A stretch of 64,000 nucleotides of DNA from Oceanisphaera profunda. GTDB taxonomy: Bacteria > Pseudomonadota > Gammaproteobacteria > Enterobacterales > Aeromonadaceae. The DNA lies in the NCBI RefSeq assembly GCF_002157895.1, contig NZ_CP021377.1:496001-560000 (forward strand), read 5' to 3'. Of this stretch, positions 9,000 to 18,084 are shown one piece after another. The stretch's first letter is position 1. Each line of letters starts with the position of its first letter. The position numbers were made by a program, and so were the translations under genes. The notes under the pieces were generated by a model. The model saw only the letters and a program-made list of their open reading frames with translations. It searched no databases and was not told the DNA's origin.

Positions 9000-9013
9000 T
9001 TGATCTAGATCAA
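9000..9013 (-). promoter_or_regulatory. Consensus FNR-binding site upstream of nap
   Basis: TTGATCTAGATCAA is a perfect 14-bp match to the FNR consensus TTGAT-N4-ATCAA. It lies 165 bases upstream of napF in the divergent gap before the RDD gene at 9211. FNR activation of nap operons is established in enterobacteria; assignment to nap here is by position and function. Confidence 0.8.
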
Positions 9014-9210
9014 TGTATTAGTGCTACCCGGGTCTAGCAAGTCAACGGCGCACAGATGTGGCGGCTTATTAAGGCCCAATTTTTAAAACCATGGCTCGTC
9101 TTGCTTATCATATCAGCACATAGGTTGGCTTCGCATAAGCTAAATGGCATATTAAAATAGCTTAAGATCTAGATATCAAAAACCTTTGCCTAATAAGGAA
9201 GACATTAAAT

Positions 9211-9672
9211 ATGGAAAACAAAGAATACGCAGGTTTTTGGATCCGCTGTGGCGCAGCACTGATTGATATGGTGGTACTGATTATTATTACGGTGGTGCCG
9301 TTATTCTTCATCTATGGCGATGCCTTTTTTATTGAAGATAAAAATATTCATGGCATTTGGGATCTGCTATTTAGTTATATATTACCTTTTGTGGGCACCA
9401 TCTGGTTTTGGTTAAAGTACCGAGCTACGCCGGGTAAAATAGCCACCAAACTAGAAATTGTAGATGCGCTAACGGGCAATAAAATGAGCACCGGCCAAGC
9501 CATAGGCCGGTACTTCGCCTATATCATCTCCACCGTACCCTTTGGCCTAGGCTTTATTTGGATAGGCATAGATAAGCGCAAGCAAGGTTGGCACGATAAG
9601 CTGGCTGGCACTGTGGTGATCCGCAACTTACACAAAGAATCCGTGCAGTTTGAAATCAGACCTGATGCATAA
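9211..9672 (+). CDS. RDD family membrane protein
   Basis: This 153-residue inner-membrane protein belongs to the RDD family. Family hallmarks seen: AGFWIRCGAALIDM at the start (Arg and Asp of the name), a first span (VVLIIITVVPLFFIY), a second span (LLFSYILPFVGTIWFW), then KYRATPGK and a third span followed by KRKQGWHDKLAGTVVI. The family is widespread with mostly unknown role (some members are linked to ion transport). The ribosome site AAGGAAGACATTAA fits the start. It is divergent from nap, so its promoter shares the FNR-containing gap. Confidence 0.9.
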   Translation: MENKEYAGFWIRCGAALIDMVVLIIITVVPLFFIYGDAFFIEDKNIHGIWDLLFSYILPFVGTIWFWLKYRATPGKIATKLEIVDALTGNKMSTGQAIGRYFAYIISTVPFGLGFIWIGIDKRKQGWHDKLAGTVVIRNLHKESVQFEIRPDA

Positions 9673-9751
9673 TCGCCATTCGCCAAATCTACTGGACCAA
9701 AGCTACTGGTCAGCTGTTGCATAAAGATGGGCATCATAAAAGGGTTTCAAT

Positions 9752-10357
9752 ATGAAAGTATACTTTGCGCACGGTAAAGAAAGTGGCCCTTGGGGCAGTA
9801 AGATAGCGAGATTGGCAGAGCTTGCTACAGCACAGGGTTATGCCGTTGAAAGCATTGATTATCGCGGTATGGACGACCCGGATCAGCGCGTTGAACTGTT
9901 AGTGTCGCTCTTACAAAAAGAGACCGGCAAGGTGCTACTGGTCGGCTCCAGCATGGGCGGTTATGTGGCACTTGTTACGGCTCAAAAGCTGGCAAGTGAA
10001 AGGCCAACAAGTGCAAAGCAGGCAAGCGAACCGGTAACGGTTGCCGGGGTATTTTTACTGGCCCCTGCTTTGTATATACCCGGCTACCAAGTCCAGGACT
10101 ATCAGCCTAACTATCCACCTAACTATCAACCTAACGGGCAGCCTAACTCTCAACGCCAGTATGCACCTGTGGCCGTGGTGCACGGTTGGTCAGACGATAT
10201 TATCCCTGCTGCACATTCCATTCGCTTTGCCGAACAGCATAACTGTAGCCTGCATTTAATTCCCGGTGACCACAGGCTCAATTCCTCTATGCATCTGGTT
10301 GAGCCACTGTTTAGCCAGTTTATGCGGCTAGCGTCGGAGTCGGCTGAAGACGCCTAA
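9752..10357 (+). CDS. Alpha/beta-fold hydrolase
   Basis: This 201-residue protein has an N-terminal VYFAHGKESGPWG oxyanion-type loop, the nucleophile elbow GSSMGGY (Ser), an acid in HGWSDDIIP and a His in GDHRL, giving a complete Ser-Asp-His triad. It resembles YqiA/YcfP-sized esterases, but the substrate is unknown. Between the core strands there is a low-complexity insertion (roughly residues 112-132) built from repeated QPN/YQPN/YPPN units; at DNA level this is a short degenerate tandem array (CCTAACTATC-like). It sits 79 bases after the RDD gene and may be cotranscribed. Confidence 0.85.
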   Translation: MKVYFAHGKESGPWGSKIARLAELATAQGYAVESIDYRGMDDPDQRVELLVSLLQKETGKVLLVGSSMGGYVALVTAQKLASERPTSAKQASEPVTVAGVFLLAPALYIPGYQVQDYQPNYPPNYQPNGQPNSQRQYAPVAVVHGWSDDIIPAAHSIRFAEQHNCSLHLIPGDHRLNSSMHLVEPLFSQFMRLASESAEDA

Positions 10358-10493
10358 ATCGGCCACGCTCTATCGCAGGAAACGCCTTACTAGTAGGAAC
10401 TATTTTTGCGGCCATCGCCTATTTGGTAATGGGGTTTTGTTATGCCTTCATTATGCTATGGTTAAATCTCAGTCACCTGCTGGAGGTTTTTTG

Positions 10494-11612
10494 ATGTATT
10501 ACTTAGACATGCCCAGTGTCGAAGAAGTCGGCAACCTTAATCTACTACGCTCAGATGCGAGCATCTCTATCTACTTAGCCACCACTCCTATTAGCCGTGA
10601 AACCGAACAAACTCGGGTCACGCTTAATAACTTGATCAAGAAAGCCATCAAACAACTGGAGGTCGCCGGTATTGAAAAGCGCCGTATTCAGCAGTTGCAG
10701 CAACAATTTGATGACTTGTTAGCCGATAAAGGGTTTTGGGATTACCAAGCAAACAGCCTCGCCATTCTGGCCACGCCTGAGTCACTGCGCACCTATCGCT
10801 TGGCCAATAAGCTACAGAGTATTGTGGAAGTGTCGGACCGGTTTCACCTTAAACCATTACTGCGAGCGGTGACGTTTTCCCATACGGCTTATATTCTGGC
10901 GCTGTCAGAAAATGCGGTGCGTTTAATTCAAGTGTCTCCAGATTTACCGGCCAAAGAGGTAGTGGTGCCCAACCTGCCTGATAATGCGGCGGACGCCACC
11001 AATCACGTGGCCGATAAAGACTCTAGCGGTAAAGACCACAAACCCAGCGGGCAAGCCCATCATGCTTACTTGGCAAACTATGTGCGCAAAATTAATGCCG
11101 CATTACGGCCCTTTACCCTGCATTCTCACCATCCGTTAGTGTTGGCTGCCACGCAACCGCTCGATGGCATATTTCGCTCACTGACTCGCTTACAGGTGTT
11201 ACCGTCCAGTATTGTTGGCAACCCAGATCATTTAAGCCCAGCTGAGTTAGCCACGGCGGCACGGCCCGTGCTAGACGCTCATTATCAAAGCTTGATTGAC
11301 GATTTTCAGCGTTTATTTACCGAGCGCACCGGCCAAAAGCGTACCACCAACGATATTTCAGATGCGGCGCGCCTGGCTACCTTTGGCGGCATAGAGCGTT
11401 TATTGGTGGATATTGACGGTGTGGTGCAGGGTTATATAGATGAAGAAACCGGTGCGGTGAGCTTTGCCGGTGAAGGCGATGCCATCAATTATGGCGTGGT
11501 CGATGAAATTAGCTGCCGAGCACTGCGCACCGGCGCTAAGGTAATGGCGGTGCGTAAAGCGGATATTCCCGGCGGCCACGATTTAGCCGCGATTGCCCGC
11601 TACCCCATTTAA
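10494..11612 (+). CDS. baeRF-family (archaeo-eukaryotic release-factor-like) protein
   Basis: This 372-residue cytoplasmic protein fits the bacterial archaeo-eukaryotic release factor (baeRF, family 3-like) group. Typical text includes ISIYLATTPISRETEQTR, a long helical segment, ANSLAILATPESLRTYRL, and a C-terminal part ending in GGHDLAAIARYPI. The start at 10494 (MYYLDMPSVEE) is chosen because GGAGG lies seven bases upstream; the in-frame ATG at 10437 has no such site. baeRF proteins are predicted to act on ribosomes or tRNA, without a firm function. A strong terminator follows. Confidence 0.75.
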   Translation: MYYLDMPSVEEVGNLNLLRSDASISIYLATTPISRETEQTRVTLNNLIKKAIKQLEVAGIEKRRIQQLQQQFDDLLADKGFWDYQANSLAILATPESLRTYRLANKLQSIVEVSDRFHLKPLLRAVTFSHTAYILALSENAVRLIQVSPDLPAKEVVVPNLPDNAADATNHVADKDSSGKDHKPSGQAHHAYLANYVRKINAALRPFTLHSHHPLVLAATQPLDGIFRSLTRLQVLPSSIVGNPDHLSPAELATAARPVLDAHYQSLIDDFQRLFTERTGQKRTTNDISDAARLATFGGIERLLVDIDGVVQGYIDEETGAVSFAGEGDAINYGVVDEISCRALRTGAKVMAVRKADIPGGHDLAAIARYPI

Positions 11613-11635
11613 GTCATTAGTTAGTAACTGAGGCA

Positions 11636-11674
11636 GAAACAATTCGCGGGCAGTTAAGCCCGCGAATTGTTTTC
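11636..11674 (+). terminator. Rho-independent terminator
   Basis: A 13-bp GC-rich stem (ACAATTCGCGGGC at 11639-11651 with GCCCGCGAATTGT at 11658-11670) with a 6-base loop is followed by TTT, just below the baeRF-like gene. Confidence 0.85.
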
Positions 11675-11936
11675 ATCATCAGTATACAGTAGGTTATTTA
11701 AGATGTTGTTTATTACAGTCAACAAACACTAAATGCGCCATCATAAAATTAATAGTAACGAATCCATCTGAATACTGAACTCTTTATTTATAGCCACGTT
11801 TAATCTAAAAAATAAATTACTCTATATAATTCAAATATATTCATTCCTTATCTTTACCTAATTTATTACCTATAATCTCAAGCTCAGTATGAATTTAGTC
11901 ATTACGACAACATCTCATCTCAAAGAAGGATCTTTT
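11675..11936. other. AT-rich intergenic region
   Basis: About 260 AT-rich bases lie between the terminator and the DUF2059 gene. No ORF, RNA gene or repeat is recognisable. It presumably contains the promoter of the next gene. Confidence 0.4.
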
Positions 11937-12446
11937 ATGAAAAAATCACTGTTAGTGAGCGTTTTAGTCTGTATGTGGTCGGTGCAAGTTTTTGCGGCCG
12001 ATAATATCTCGGCCACAAAAATAAAATTAATAGACACTTTGCTCGAGCAAACCGGTCAATCCGCCATTGAGATGGGCAATCAGTTTTCCAGTGCCTTTTC
12101 CCAGCAGATGAGTCATATGCTGCAGCAGTCTCAGCCCAGCATTAATCCCAAAGCATTCTCCATTATCGAAGAAGAAAGCCTAGCACTGATCAACGAAGAA
12201 TTAGTCATTAATGGGCATTTCCATAAAATGATGCATCCCATTTACAGTAAAAACTTTACGGTCGATGAACTGCAGCAAATGATCGACTTCAATAACACTG
12301 TGCTGGGTAAGAAAATGCTGAAAGTGCTGCCGACTATCTCAGAAGAAGCCATTCAGGCTGGCCAGCAATTTGGCTTAGAATTGGCACCTAAGATACAACA
12401 ACGCATTATGAGCCGCTTTCAAGAAGAAGGCATTTTTAAGGTATAA
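11937..12446 (+). CDS. DUF2059-type periplasmic protein
   Basis: The 169-residue protein has a signal peptide (MKKSLLVSVLVCMWSVQVFA-A). The mature part is all-helical in appearance; the C-terminal segment from FTVDELQQMIDFNNTVLGKK matches the DUF2059 pattern seen in many small periplasmic proteins. Function is unknown. The start at 11937 is supported by AAAGAAGGATCTTTT and the signal peptide, against a longer reading from 11889. It precedes the GNAT gene by 25 bases, so the two may form an operon. Confidence 0.8.
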   Translation: MKKSLLVSVLVCMWSVQVFAADNISATKIKLIDTLLEQTGQSAIEMGNQFSSAFSQQMSHMLQQSQPSINPKAFSIIEEESLALINEELVINGHFHKMMHPIYSKNFTVDELQQMIDFNNTVLGKKMLKVLPTISEEAIQAGQQFGLELAPKIQQRIMSRFQEEGIFKV

Positions 12447-12471
12447 AAACTGTGAGTAAAGGATCCAAGCC

Positions 12472-12915
12472 ATGCCGCCTAGGCTACACCCCAATTTAAC
12501 GATTCGCCAAATTGACTGGCAACAAACCATACCGGTGCGCCACCTCGTACTGTGGCCCGATAGACCGCCGGCCTTTTCACAGGTAGAAAACGACGCTGCA
12601 GGCCAACATTTTGGTGGTTTTATTGACGATAACTTGGTGTGTGTCGCCTCGGTATTTATTGAGGGCGAGCAGGCACGACTGCGCAAATACGCCACCTTGC
12701 CCCAATTTCAAGGCCAAGGCGTGGGCACTCAAGTACTAAGCGCTATTTTTGCTTATCTTAAACAGGCCAAGTTCAGTTACTTTTGGTGTGATGCTCGAGA
12801 ATCCGCCATCGGCTTTTATCAACGGTTTGGCATGCAAGTAGAGGGTGAGCGTTTTTATAAGAGTGAAGTGGCGTATGTGAAAATGGCCATTAAGGTTGAA
12901 AATCTGCCCTCGTAA
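12472..12915 (+). CDS. GNAT family N-acetyltransferase
   Basis: This 147-residue cytoplasmic acetyltransferase has the acetyl-CoA binding motif A in LPQFQGQGVGTQVLSAI (Q/RxxGxG/A) at about residues 77-93. The end of the fold (ESAIGFYQRFGMQVEGERFYK) is typical of GNATs. The N-terminal segment (IRQIDWQQTIPVRHLVLWPD) resembles the subgroup with unknown small-molecule substrates. The ribosome site is AAAGGATCCAAGCC. Confidence 0.9.
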   Translation: MPPRLHPNLTIRQIDWQQTIPVRHLVLWPDRPPAFSQVENDAAGQHFGGFIDDNLVCVASVFIEGEQARLRKYATLPQFQGQGVGTQVLSAIFAYLKQAKFSYFWCDARESAIGFYQRFGMQVEGERFYKSEVAYVKMAIKVENLPS

Positions 12916-13025
12916 GCATCGTTGTTTTAGCAGCGGGATAATTATCACATTATGCTGCCACCTACTGTTCTAAGCTATTTACAGAGGCTTAAACTACACG
13001 GCATAAAGCCCGCTAGGAGGCAGAA

Positions 13026-13295
13026 ATGACCGATAAAAAAGTGATTAGGCTGCTAAAAATACTGATGATTATCGGTTTCTCACTGATTATATTAGGCGCT
13101 TACTTGCACCTGAGTGATTACACCAAGGCCATGGGCGTGAATGGCATTTTGCTGAGTGCCGGTTGCATCGCCGTAGGCATGGTGTTGTCACTACCCACTA
13201 AAATGTACCTAACCTTTGTGTTTATGAATCGTGAAAATGATAAACATAAAGCCGAGCGCGCCGTACCCAAGGCCGAGCCGAAGGACAAAGACTAA
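13026..13295 (+). CDS. Small two-span membrane protein of unknown function
   Basis: The 89-residue protein has two predicted membrane spans (about residues 10-29 and 36-60) and a highly charged C-terminal tail rich in Lys, Glu and Pro. A near-perfect ribosome site (AGGAGGCAGAA) precedes it and a strong terminator follows. I do not recognise the family. Confidence 0.75.
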   Translation: MTDKKVIRLLKILMIIGFSLIILGAYLHLSDYTKAMGVNGILLSAGCIAVGMVLSLPTKMYLTFVFMNRENDKHKAERAVPKAEPKDKD

Positions 13296-13350
13296 ATCGA
13301 GATCCTGACGTGCGTCAGGAAGACAGCTCAAGACAAGACAGCACAGGCAC

Positions 13351-13383
13351 AAAAAACCGCATGTTGAGATGCGGTTTTTTATT
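13351..13383 (+). terminator. Bidirectional terminator between small membrane protein gene and ndh
   Basis: The 12-base inverted repeat AAAAAACCGCAT (13351-13362) and ATGCGGTTTTTT (13369-13380) with a 6-base loop lies between two convergent genes and can terminate both. Confidence 0.85.
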
Positions 13384-13445
13384 TAGGTCACAGGTTTGGC
13401 TTTGGGTTTATTTTTTACGTTTCACCCTTCACCCCTTACTCACTG

Positions 13446-14738
13446 TTAGTGCAATTTCAATTTCGGGCGCAGTAAGCGGTTAATGCGCCCTACAAACATC
13501 ATCAGGCCGGTGCGAATATAGCCGTGTAGCGCCACTTGGTGCATACGGTATAAAGACATATACACGACCCGCGCAAACAGGCCTTCGACCATCATGGTAC
13601 CGCGCATTAGGCTGCCCATTAAGGAGCCCACCGTGGTGTAGCGGCTAAGATTGACCAAAGAACCATAATCTTTATAGATATAGGTTTTTAGAGGTTTATT
13701 ATTTAATAACGCCAAAATATTACGGTGCGCCATGCTCGCCATCTGGTGAGCAGACTGGGCACGTGGCGGTACCGCTTTACCGTCTTCTTGCAGGCAATAG
13801 GCGCAATCACCAATCACGAAGATACTGTCGTCACGGGTAGTTTGCAGCGTGCCGTTTACGGTAAGTTGGTTGTTACGATTATTTTCAAGGCCGCCAATGT
13901 CTTTTAAGAAATCGGGAGCCTTAATACCCGCCGCCCACACCATCAGCGTGGCGGGGATCAGCTCGCCATCTTTGGTGATCAGCCCCTTATCGGTGGCTTC
14001 CACCACCATGGTATTGGTGCGCACATCTACACCCAGTTCACGCAATTCTTTTTGTGCCATGCCAGCCAGGCGGTCTGGCAGTGCAGGCAGGATGCGCGGG
14101 CCCGCTTCCACTAGCGTTAAGCGCAGGCAGTCGGGATCTAGGTGATCAAACCCGTACGCGCTTAAGTGCTCAACCGCGTTATATAACTCGGCGGATAACT
14201 CAACACCGGTAGCACCGCCACCAACAATGGCGATCTCCACTTTATCGCTGCCTAACTCCCCCTCTACATACTGCATAAAGCGGTTCATTAGCTCGTCATG
14301 AAAATGCTCGGCCTGCTGCGGACGGTCGAGAAAAATACAATGCTCGCTCACGCCTTTGGTACCAAAGTCGTTAGAGACTGAGCCTATCGCCAGCACTAAG
14401 ATATCGTATTCTAAGGTACGCTCCGACAACATCGGCTTGCCACTTTCATCCAGCATGGCAGCCAGTGTAATGGTTTTTTGCTCGCGATCTAGGTTGCTCA
14501 GTGAGCCTAGGTGAAAGCTAAAACCGTGGTTATGAGCGTGGGAGCGATAGCTAAGGCCATCTATGCCCGCGTCCATGGCGCCAGCGGCCACTTCATGCAG
14601 TAGAGGCTTCCATAAGTGGGTGCGGTTTCTGTCTACTAACATCACCTCGGCTTTACCTTTACGCCCTAATTTGCGACCTAGCTTAGTCACTAATTCCAGC
14701 CCACCGGCACCGCCGCCCACTACGATAATCTTCGTCAT
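13446..14738 (-). CDS. ndh: Type II NADH:quinone oxidoreductase Ndh
   Basis: This 430-residue non-proton-pumping NADH dehydrogenase feeds electrons from NADH to quinone at the inner face of the membrane. Seen: the FAD-binding GGGAGGLEL at the N-terminus, the second dinucleotide motif [13 protein letters not shown] near residue 170, [11 protein letters not shown], the FAD motif IFVIGDCA, and AQSAHQMA after it. The C-terminal part is basic and amphipathic, as expected for membrane attachment. The start is supported by TTAAGGACCAGATAA. Upstream is a 30-bp perfect palindrome with a CRP-type core, fitting regulation by oxygen or carbon status. Confidence 0.96.
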   Translation of the reverse strand: MTKIIVVGGGAGGLELVTKLGRKLGRKGKAEVMLVDRNRTHLWKPLLHEVAAGAMDAGIDGLSYRSHAHNHGFSFHLGSLSNLDREQKTITLAAMLDESGKPMLSERTLEYDILVLAIGSVSNDFGTKGVSEHCIFLDRPQQAEHFHDELMNRFMQYVEGELGSDKVEIAIVGGGATGVELSAELYNAVEHLSAYGFDHLDPDCLRLTLVEAGPRILPALPDRLAGMAQKELRELGVDVRTNTMVVEATDKGLITKDGELIPATLMVWAAGIKAPDFLKDIGGLENNRNNQLTVNGTLQTTRDDSIFVIGDCAYCLQEDGKAVPPRAQSAHQMASMAHRNILALLNNKPLKTYIYKDYGSLVNLSRYTTVGSLMGSLMRGTMMVEGLFARVVYMSLYRMHQVALHGYIRTGLMMFVGRINRLLRPKLKLH

Positions 14739-14881
14739 TTATCTGGTCCTTAAACAAGACAGTAAAACCTAGGGTTATAAGCGCACTCGAGGTGATGCTA
14801 GTAGCGTTAACTGGCTACCAACTGAACGGATGTGGTTATAACTGTAGATTCTGTTGAGGGGCTTATTCTAACAGGAAAGGC

Positions 14882-14911
14882 AAAAAGTTGTGATCTAGAT
14901 CACAACTTTTT
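14882..14911. promoter_or_regulatory. 30-bp perfect palindrome with CRP/FNR-type core upstream of ndh
   Basis: A 15-base arm reads into its exact complement with no spacer, centred between 14896 and 14897. The core TGTGATCTAGATCACA (14889-14904) is a full match to the CRP pattern TGTGA-N6-TCACA. Its inner GTGATCTAGATCAC differs from the FNR consensus only at the outer base of each half. It lies 151 bases upstream of ndh and 82 bases downstream of nagZ. Confidence 0.65.
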
Positions 14912-14992
14912 CTTTGCATAAAACACATTCGAGAGCATTATTTTTTAGCGTTTATCGGCCGGTTCTTTCGTGTCGTGCTCACTCGTTCGCAG

Positions 14993-15985
14993 CTAGCGAT
15001 CAAGGAAACGTTGCATCCGCTCACTGGCCGCGCGCCATTGTGCACTGCGTATTATATCGCCACCTTTAGCTGCAGACCCGCGTAATGCAGAAAAATCGCA
15101 GCTCAAATCATGAGCTAAAGATTCGATGATCTCAATGGCGCCTTTGCGGTGATTACAAGCCAGCAATAAGTCGCAACCTGCCTGTAACGCACTGTGCGCA
15201 CGTTGTGCATAGCCGCCCACCACTGCCGCGCCTTCCATGGTTAAGTCATCACTAAAGATTAAGCCTTTAAAGCCCAATTGCTGGCGTAACACTTGCTTAA
15301 GCCAAAACTCAGAAAAACCTGCTGGGTTAGCGTCTACCGCTGCGTAAATCACATGGGCTGGCATGATGCCTTGTACCAAATCTTGGCTAATTAAAGTCTT
15401 AAACGGCACCATATCAAGCTCAGCTATGGTGTGAAAGTCCCGTTCATCTATCGGGCTTTCTTTATGAGAGTCGGCCCGCACACTGCCGTGCCCAGGAAAG
15501 TGCTTGGCTACGGCGGCCATGCCAGCATTGTGCATGCCTTTAATGTAGGCACCCGTATGCTCAATCACCTGCTCGGGATCTTGGCCAAAGCTGCGATCGC
15601 CGATAACTTCAGAGCCACGTTCTAAATCCAGCACTGGTGCAAAACTTAAGTCGATATCCAGCGCCAATAATTCAGCCGCCATCAACCAACCCGCGTCTTC
15701 TAGCAGAGATAGTCGGTCTTTGCCGTTGTGCTGCGCCAACAAGCCGGGAGCAGGTAGGGGAAAAAACTCATTGCGAAAGCGCTGCACGCGCCCACCTTCA
15801 TGATCCACTGTCAGTAATAAGCCGGGGTTTACGGCACGAATCGATTTAACTAAGGCCGCCAGTTGCGCTTTATCATGGTAATTACGACTAAAAAATATCA
15901 CGCCACCTACCGTTGGGTGTGCCAAGAGCTCGCGCTCTTCACCGTCCAGCTCATAACTGTGCAAATCAAGAATAAAGGGGCCCAT
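14993..15985 (-). CDS. nagZ: Beta-N-acetylhexosaminidase NagZ
   Basis: NagZ (330 residues, glycoside hydrolase family 3) removes GlcNAc from 1,6-anhydromuropeptides in the cytoplasm during peptidoglycan recycling. The signature KHFPGHGSVRADSH carries the His of the catalytic loop, and FSDDLTMEGA carries the catalytic Asp; both are intact. Other family text: GVIFFSRNY, LTVDHEGGRVQRF, SFAPVLD. ATG at 15985 follows CATGGAGTTTCG. It belongs to the minus-strand group hinT-lpoB-thiK-nagZ, matching the enterobacterial order, although ycfP, which lies next to ndh in E. coli, is missing here. Confidence 0.96.
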   Translation of the reverse strand: MGPFILDLHSYELDGEERELLAHPTVGGVIFFSRNYHDKAQLAALVKSIRAVNPGLLLTVDHEGGRVQRFRNEFFPLPAPGLLAQHNGKDRLSLLEDAGWLMAAELLALDIDLSFAPVLDLERGSEVIGDRSFGQDPEQVIEHTGAYIKGMHNAGMAAVAKHFPGHGSVRADSHKESPIDERDFHTIAELDMVPFKTLISQDLVQGIMPAHVIYAAVDANPAGFSEFWLKQVLRQQLGFKGLIFSDDLTMEGAAVVGGYAQRAHSALQAGCDLLLACNHRKGAIEIIESLAHDLSCDFSALRGSAAKGGDIIRSAQWRAASERMQRFLDR

Positions 15986-16054
15986 CGAAACTCCATGGTG
16001 CGCTCGGTTAAATGCGCTAAATATGTGGATAATATATGAATGTGAAAGTCAGTA

Positions 16055-16903
16055 TTAGCGAGCCTGAAAATCTGCTAAATCATGCGCTAACTGGCGGGTG
16101 GCTTGCTCTTGTAGCAGCCGATAATCTGACTGCCCTGTGTATTGATATTGCAGTGCAGCCCACAGCACAGTCAGCCATTGTACCCAAGGCCGGCGCGCCT
16201 GAAAACGCGCGTAACTTACCTCACCGCCGGCGGCATTGTAATCCGCTAACAATTGTCGTGCACCCTGCTCGCTGAGCTTAAAACTGTCGGCAATCACCGC
16301 CAGTTCAAAAGCGGCATCCCCAAAAGCGGCGTATTCCCAATCAATTAACCACGGTCGCGCGCCTAGCACATTGGCCGCATTAAGGTCGTGATGACAAAAC
16401 ACCGGTGTATAGTTGAGATTAAGGCGTGCCTGCTCAAAACAGCGCGCATAATGCTGGTGCTCAGCAGAAAGCGAGCTTAACTGGCGCAGATAATGCTCGG
16501 CCTGCTCATTTAAGCTCAAGGCATTAAGCGCTGGCGTTAGCTGATGTAATTGTGCCACTTTACCCATCAAAAGCGTTAAGTTGGGAGCGCAGTCTTGATG
16601 TGACTCGCCCACGAACGACTGCCAGTCAGACTCTGGCAACCAGTCTAATAGCAAGATCCCCAACTCCGGCTTGGCATAATGAATAAGCGGCGCCAAGTCC
16701 GCATCTACCGCCGCTTGGTGCGCCACTAATTCTTGGCCACGATTAATTCCCAAGCTTTCACTGTGCGTATTGCCCATACGCAGCCAATAGCTCTGTTGAG
16801 GGGTATCTAACCGCCAACTGTGATTGGTGAGCCCGCCAGCTAACGGCGTAAGCTGCCCCTGAAACTGAGCAGGCAGCAACTCCGCCAGTAAATTAGCGTC
16901 CAC
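16055..16903 (-). CDS. thiK: ThiK-like phosphotransferase (thiamine kinase position)
   Basis: This 282-residue protein is an aminoglycoside/choline-kinase-fold phosphotransferase. The catalytic loop is FCHHDLNAANVL (HxDxxxxN) and the metal-binding DWE follows in PWLIDWEYAAFGD. Its place between lpoB and nagZ is that of E. coli thiK, which phosphorylates thiamine to thiamine monophosphate. The kinase role here rests on that synteny plus fold; a choline-kinase-like substrate is the alternative. The likely start is GTG at 16903, which lies inside the end of lpoB (11-base overlap), showing tight coupling. Confidence 0.8.
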   Translation of the reverse strand: MDANLLAELLPAQFQGQLTPLAGGLTNHSWRLDTPQQSYWLRMGNTHSESLGINRGQELVAHQAAVDADLAPLIHYAKPELGILLLDWLPESDWQSFVGESHQDCAPNLTLLMGKVAQLHQLTPALNALSLNEQAEHYLRQLSSLSAEHQHYARCFEQARLNLNYTPVFCHHDLNAANVLGARPWLIDWEYAAFGDAAFELAVIADSFKLSEQGARQLLADYNAAGGEVSYARFQARRPWVQWLTVLWAALQYQYTGQSDYRLLQEQATRQLAHDLADFQAR

Positions 16904-17501
16904 TCACACTGTCAGACCAGAGTACCTCGCCACTGGCCAGCTCCATCAGCTGCCCTTTTAACGCCAAGTTAGCGCCATTACGAGTTAAGGTGGTAGACAG
17001 CAAATAATCCGCCCCACTTTGCTTACCTAAGCGCACCAGCGAGGCAATGTCGGCGCGGCCACCTTGATAGGCCAACTGTTCGCGCAGGCTACTCACCTTG
17101 GCGCCATCGGCGAAATTAAACTTACCGCTTAAATTGCTTTTTAAGCGCGCCGTTAAGCCATTAGTATCAATCGGGCCACCCGCTTGATTACTGATATTAT
17201 CGAGCAATACCGGGCCTTGTACTTCGTTAATGGCTGAGCTGCCTTTTAACTTATTGGCCAGACCGTCGACTAAATAGCTTAAGTCTTCACTGCGCATTTC
17301 AGGGATAGGGCTTGGCGGGGCCGAGGGCATCTCAATCACTGGCGGCTTTACCACGGGCGGTGGCAGCGGCTGACTGGGTTTGGTGGGTGTGGGGCCGCTG
17401 GGTTTAACCGGCGCAGGCTGGGAAGAATATGGATTGGGCATAGTACAGGCAGCTAAAGCGAGCGAGCTGGCCAGCATTATTGTTAAGCGAAATGGATTCA
17501 T
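16893..17501 (-). CDS. lpoB: Penicillin-binding-protein activator LpoB
   Basis: LpoB is an outer-membrane lipoprotein that reaches through the peptidoglycan to activate PBP1B. The protein (202 residues) has a lipoprotein signal peptide with lipobox LAAC (MNPFRLTIMLASSLALAAC), followed by a long Pro-rich linker (PTKPSQPLPPPVVKPPV) typical of LpoB. The C-terminal globular domain has GGRADIASLVRLGKQSGADYLL and GEVLWSD near the end. Start at 17501 with TTAAGGAATCTT is preferred to 17522. Between hinT and thiK it occupies the expected place; the ycfL gene seen in E. coli is absent. Confidence 0.92.
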   Translation of the reverse strand: MNPFRLTIMLASSLALAACTMPNPYSSQPAPVKPSGPTPTKPSQPLPPPVVKPPVIEMPSAPPSPIPEMRSEDLSYLVDGLANKLKGSSAINEVQGPVLLDNISNQAGGPIDTNGLTARLKSNLSGKFNFADGAKVSSLREQLAYQGGRADIASLVRLGKQSGADYLLSTTLTRNGANLALKGQLMELASGEVLWSDSVSGR

Positions 17502-17610
17502 AAGATTCCTTAATTGGCTCACTGAGAGAGGTGTTATTTTGGCTAACTTATTTTTACTAGCTCATTTATTTGTTAGCTTACGATTTTTTAAAATAAGTTT
17601 TTAGCAAGGG

Positions 17611-17961
17611 CTACTTCGCCAGCAGCGGTCCCAAACAACGACCACCCAGCAAATGCATATGAATATGGTAGACCTCTTGGCCACTGTCGCGGTTACAATT
17701 CATGATTAATCGATAACCGCTTTCATCAATGCCTGCCTCACTGGCCAGCTTACGCGCCACAGTAAATAAGCGGCCTAAGGCCTGCTCATGCTCGGCGGTG
17801 ACATCGTTCACCGTGGGGATCAACACATTAGGAATAATTAATACATGCGTGGGAGCCTGAGGCGCGATATCAGCAAACGCCGTTACTAAGTCATCTTGAT
17901 ACAAAATCTCAGCGGGTATTTCTTTACGGATAATTTTACTGAAAATGGTTTCTTCTGCCAT
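17611..17961 (-). CDS. hinT: HIT-family purine nucleoside phosphoramidase HinT
   Basis: HinT (116 residues) hydrolyses AMP-linked phosphoramidates. The HIT motif HIHMHLLGG is complete near the C-terminus, preceded by [10 protein letters not shown]. The N-terminus ([22 protein letters not shown]) and [10 protein letters not shown] fit the family closely, and length is normal. The start follows CTAAGGAGCATTTTC. It heads the lpoB-thiK-nagZ group. Confidence 0.96.
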   Translation of the reverse strand: MAEETIFSKIIRKEIPAEILYQDDLVTAFADIAPQAPTHVLIIPNVLIPTVNDVTAEHEQALGRLFTVARKLASEAGIDESGYRLIMNCNRDSGQEVYHIHMHLLGGRCLGPLLAK

Positions 17962-18084
17962 GAAAATGCTCCTTAGATAAGTGCCAGACCGCGCCCTACT
18001 CTAATTAGAATCAGAGCCCTAGCCACAGTCAGACCGGCCATTATAGCCTTGTTACCGGACAAAGAAATGATGTCTCGGCAATTA

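Noticed and set aside
9752-10357. YcfP, expected next to ndh in enterobacteria
   Set aside because: It is a different strand and location and has no clear YcfP-specific text, so it is called only as an alpha/beta hydrolase.
14882-14911. Terminator of nagZ
   Set aside because: The palindrome has no loop spacer and sits 82 bases after the stop, so an operator for ndh is more likely. A minor terminator role is not excluded.
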